DNA from: Candidatus Gastranaerophilales bacterium
GTDB lineage: Bacteria > Cyanobacteriota > Vampirovibrionia > Gastranaerophilales > Gastranaerophilaceae
DNA length: 6,100 nt
Direction of reading: 5' to 3'
Assembly: GCA_944326495.1 (NCBI GenBank)
Contig: CALVEE010000072.1
Span: 1-6,100, forward strand
Positions 4,948 through 6,100 of the stretch are shown one piece after another. Position numbers and translations under genes: made by a program. Position 1 is the first letter of the stretch. Every line of letters begins with the position of its first letter. The notes beneath the pieces were generated by a model that saw nothing but the letters and a program-made list of their open reading frames with translations, did not search any database and had not been told where the DNA came from.

Positions 4948-4949
4948 TA

Positions 4950-5096
4950 CTATAGTCCGCGCTCCGGATGTGCAGAATTTGAGGATACTATTTCGTAGTA
5001 TTCATTCTTGTCAATATTAACACCCATATTTTTGGTATCAACAGTGAATTTCTTTTTCTTTTTTGGTTTATAAGAAATTTTATCTGATGATTTCAT
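4950..5096 (-). CDS. 48-aa lysine-rich small ORF overlapping the end of panD
   Basis: 48 residues (begins MKSSDKISYKPKKKKKFTVD, ends SAHPERGL); not recognised. Its ATG at 5096 lies inside panD, which ends at 5080, so the two overlap by 17 bp in different frames. GGAG stands 6 bp upstream of the ATG (gttggagaaaacaATG), a good ribosome site embedded in panD codons and consistent with translational coupling. A basic cluster of five lysines (12-16) precedes a more acidic C-terminal half (IDKNEYYEIV). It runs to within 2 bp of the convergent secreted-protein gene. It could be a real panD-linked small protein or an open frame by chance. Ribosome site and overlap geometry favour real; small size and simple composition weigh against. 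Confidence 0.5.
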   Translation of the reverse strand: MKSSDKISYKPKKKKKFTVDTKNMGVNIDKNEYYEIVSSNSAHPERGL

Positions 5097-5430
5097 TGTT
5101 TTCTCCAACCTGAACAATAGTAGGTTTATGGATTTTAATCTCTTCCGGCGTGAGCTGTGCGTATGTAACAATAATGATTTTGTCGCCCGGCTGTGCTTTT
5201 CTTGCGGCAGCTCCATTCAGGCAGAAGCATTTAGAACCTCTTTTTCCCTTTATGGCGTAAGTCTGAAAACGCTCTCCGTTGTTTATATTCAATATTTCGA
5301 CTTTTTCCCATTCTAAGATGCCCGCGAGTTCTAAAAATTCTTCATCTATTGTAATTGAACCCACGTAATTCAGGTTTGCATCTGTTACTGTGGCTCTGTG
5401 TATTTTTTTATTTAAATATTGTCTTAGCAT
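5080..5430 (-). CDS. panD: Aspartate 1-decarboxylase (PanD) proenzyme
   Basis: 116 aa, complete, slightly shorter than E. coli PanD. It decarboxylates L-aspartate to beta-alanine for pantothenate and CoA synthesis in the cytosol. Seen: the self-cleavage site Gly24-Ser25 in NYVGSITID, where Ser25 becomes the pyruvoyl cofactor after processing. Lys9 and His11 in NKKIHRATVT, Arg54 (ERFQTY), Tyr58 in TYAIKGKRGS and Asn72 in LNGAAAR are the residues used for substrate binding and catalysis in the family. RGSKCFCLNGAAARKAQPGD matches the family core. Ribosome site GAGGT is 7 bp before the ATG. It is divergent from the glutaredoxin gene, and an extended -10 (5450-5458) sits just upstream. No panB/panC neighbours are in the window. 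A small ORF overlaps its 3' end. Confidence 0.97.
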   Translation of the reverse strand: MLRQYLNKKIHRATVTDANLNYVGSITIDEEFLELAGILEWEKVEILNINNGERFQTYAIKGKRGSKCFCLNGAAARKAQPGDKIIIVTYAQLTPEEIKIHKPTIVQVGENNEIIR

Positions 5431-5449
5431 ATTTATACCTCGACTTTAT

Positions 5450-5458
5450 ATTATCACA
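5450..5458 (-). promoter_or_regulatory. Extended -10 promoter for panD
   Basis: On the minus strand TGTGATAAT fits TGn plus a 5/6 match to TATAAT, placing the transcription start about 10-15 bp before the GAGGT ribosome site. A stretch of T lies just upstream. No good -35 is seen, which extended -10 promoters tolerate. Confidence 0.45.
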
Positions 5459-5483
5459 AAAAAAGAGATACATGGCTGATGAG

Positions 5484-5510
5484 TTATATTTTATTAATAA
5501 TAAAATATAA
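5484..5510. promoter_or_regulatory. Perfect 27-bp AT palindrome in the panD-glutaredoxin divergent region
   Basis: Thirteen bases on each side of the central A at 5497 are exact complements (ttatattttatta and its reverse complement). It sits 17 bp before the glutaredoxin ATG and 54 bp from the panD ATG. It overlaps possible -10 hexamers on both strands (TAAAAT at 5501-5506 on +, and the mirror copy on -). This is a typical place for an operator bound by a dimeric regulator, or for a bidirectional promoter. It does not match the usual Fur or PerR half-site order, so no regulator is named. AT-only composition lowers confidence. Confidence 0.45.
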
Positions 5511-5526
5511 GTACAAGGAGGAGAAT

Positions 5527-5757
5527 ATGTTAGATTTGTATATATTAGAAACTTGTCCTTATTGCAGAAAGGTTATGAGTTTTCTTGATGAGAACGGAGT
5601 TAAATATAATAAAATTGATATAACGGATAAGGCATCAGAGGACGCCCTAATCCAAATGGGCGGAAAAAGGCAGGTTCCGTTTCTTGTTGACAGAGACAGA
5701 AATATTCAGATGTATGAATCAAGTGATATTATTGAATATGTAAAAACAATTATGTAA
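5527..5757 (+). CDS. Glutaredoxin family protein, 76 aa
   Basis: Short complete glutaredoxin: a cytosolic thioredoxin-fold redox protein that reduces disulfides or mixed disulfides, usually with glutathione or another low-molecular thiol. Seen: dithiol active site C10-P-Y-C13 in LETCPYCRKVMSFL; the cis-proline loop QVPFLV (49-54, Pro51); and the C-terminal helix YESSDIIEYV (63-72) of glutaredoxins. The dithiol CPYC form points to a class I (redox) type rather than the CGFS iron-sulfur type. The start is placed at 5527 because AGGAGG (5516-5521) is 5 bp upstream and the family sequence begins there; the open frame extends back to 5479 but would add an atypical N-terminus running through the palindrome. 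It diverges from panD and converges with the HAD gene 5 bp downstream. Confidence 0.94.
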   Translation: MLDLYILETCPYCRKVMSFLDENGVKYNKIDITDKASEDALIQMGGKRQVPFLVDRDRNIQMYESSDIIEYVKTIM

Positions 5758-5762
5758 GTTTT

Positions 5763-6100
5763 TTACAGGCAGTATTTTTCCATCGCTTGAACAAAACCGT
5801 CGTTAAAAACGGTGTCGGTTATATCATCTGATATCGTTTTCAATTCTTCTGTGGCATTTCCCATGGCAATTTTAACTCCGCCGGCTTTAAGCAGGGCTAT
5901 ATCGTTATTCTGGTCACCGATAGTCAAAGTTTCATCTCTGCTAATTCCCCAGAGTTTTTGAAGAAACTCGACTGCACAGAATTTTGAAGCTTCTTTATTA
6001 GAAAATTCCAGAAAATACGGAGTTGATTTTACTATGTATAAGTCAGGAAATATTTCAGGGAGCTCCTTCTCGTATTTGTTAATTCTGTCAGGGTTTTGAT
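5763..6100 (-). CDS. Cof-type HAD-IIB family phosphatase, C-terminal part (5' end beyond the window)
   Basis: Partial: about 111 C-terminal residues are visible, the frame running from 6098 down to the stop at 5763-5765. The family removes phosphate from sugar phosphates, nucleotides or PLP-like substrates in the cytosol. Seen: conserved Lys35 (visible numbering) in EFSNKEASKFCAVEFLQ, HAD motif III region; motif IV GDQNND at 61-66, the Mg-binding acidic pair; and the family end pattern IAMGNATEELKTISDDITDTVFNDGF at 78-102, which I split as IAMGNATEELK and DDITDTVFNDG. Motifs I and II, with the nucleophile Asp, should lie past the right edge. It converges on the glutaredoxin gene with 5 bp between stop codons and no separate terminator. 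Substrate cannot be told. Confidence 0.93.
   Translation of the reverse strand, partial: QNPDRINKYEKELPEIFPDLYIVKSTPYFLEFSNKEASKFCAVEFLQKLWGISRDETLTIGDQNNDIALLKAGGVKIAMGNATEELKTISDDITDTVFNDGFVQAMEKYCL

Noticed and set aside
4916..4970. Direct repeat gctccggatg at 4916-4925 and 4961-4970, considered as an insertion scar
   Set aside because: Only 10 bp, with no inverted ends or mobile gene between the copies; likely local duplication or chance.
4985..5001. Hairpin atacta/tagtat considered as a terminator for the convergent genes
   Set aside because: Six AT-rich pairs with no T-run on either strand.
4790..5020. Plus-strand 76-aa frame at the end of the secreted protein
   Set aside because: A shadow frame overlapping a well-supported gene; no start signals.
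5128..5316. Plus-strand 62-aa frame opposite panD
   Set aside because: Antisense to a clear PanD gene with all catalytic residues.
5484..5510. Naming the palindrome a Fur or PerR box
   Set aside because: The half-sites read TTTATTA around the centre instead of the TGATAAT or TTATAAT order expected.
1..6100. CRISPR array, tRNA or rRNA genes, integrase or transposase
   Set aside because: No regularly spaced direct repeats of CRISPR size, no cloverleaf or rRNA motifs, and no recombinase motifs seen on either strand.

Overview
The window looks like chromosomal DNA of an AT-rich, Gram-negative-type bacterium with type IV pili. The best guess is an uncultured gut lineage of the Gastranaerophilales/Melainabacteria (Vampirovibrionia) type. 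This rests on low GC, the PilC-family protein, a secreted protein carrying an 'LEK...KTY...RLERLE...FGA' block, and a small lineage-restricted-looking protein with 'VIPWASLCAQIGIQATGD'. I associate the last two patterns with that clade from memory; no search was possible, so the placement is inference. There are no rRNAs, tRNAs, CRISPR arrays or transposases.

Layout. 9-1208 (+) is a complete type II secretion F / PilC inner-membrane protein. It is followed by a structured 150-bp gap built from octamer repeats in two inverted blocks. 1359-1640 (+) is a small conserved-looking protein (DUF6812-like, tentative), overlapped by 11 bp by a classical short-chain dehydrogenase (1630-2448, +). From 2449 to 3668 there is no long gene. 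This stretch holds a nested inverted-repeat element (2472-2623), three minus-strand intrinsic terminators (2653-2688, 2887-2916, 3091-3119), a likely 57-aa minus-strand small protein (3192-3365), a weak 44-aa candidate (2736-2870), a candidate small RNA, and a repeated promoter-like 16-mer. 3669-4139 (+) is a 156-aa protein of unknown function with a strong terminator. 4270-4947 (+) is a secreted, Arg/Asn/Tyr-rich protein.

The right end has two convergences and one divergence. A 48-aa small ORF (4950-5096, -) overlaps the end of panD (5080-5430, -) and converges on the secreted protein. panD and a 76-aa glutaredoxin (5527-5757, +) diverge from a 96-bp region containing a perfect 27-bp palindrome. 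The glutaredoxin converges with the C-terminal half of a Cof-type HAD phosphatase (5763 to beyond the window edge, -).

Function. The genes do not form one obvious pathway. PilC belongs to pilus assembly or secretion; PanD feeds pantothenate/CoA synthesis; glutaredoxin serves thiol redox; the SDR and HAD enzymes are of unknown substrate. The least explained part is the 2449-3668 gap, with its stacked minus-strand terminators and small transcripts. Next are the small ORF coupled to panD and the palindrome beside it.
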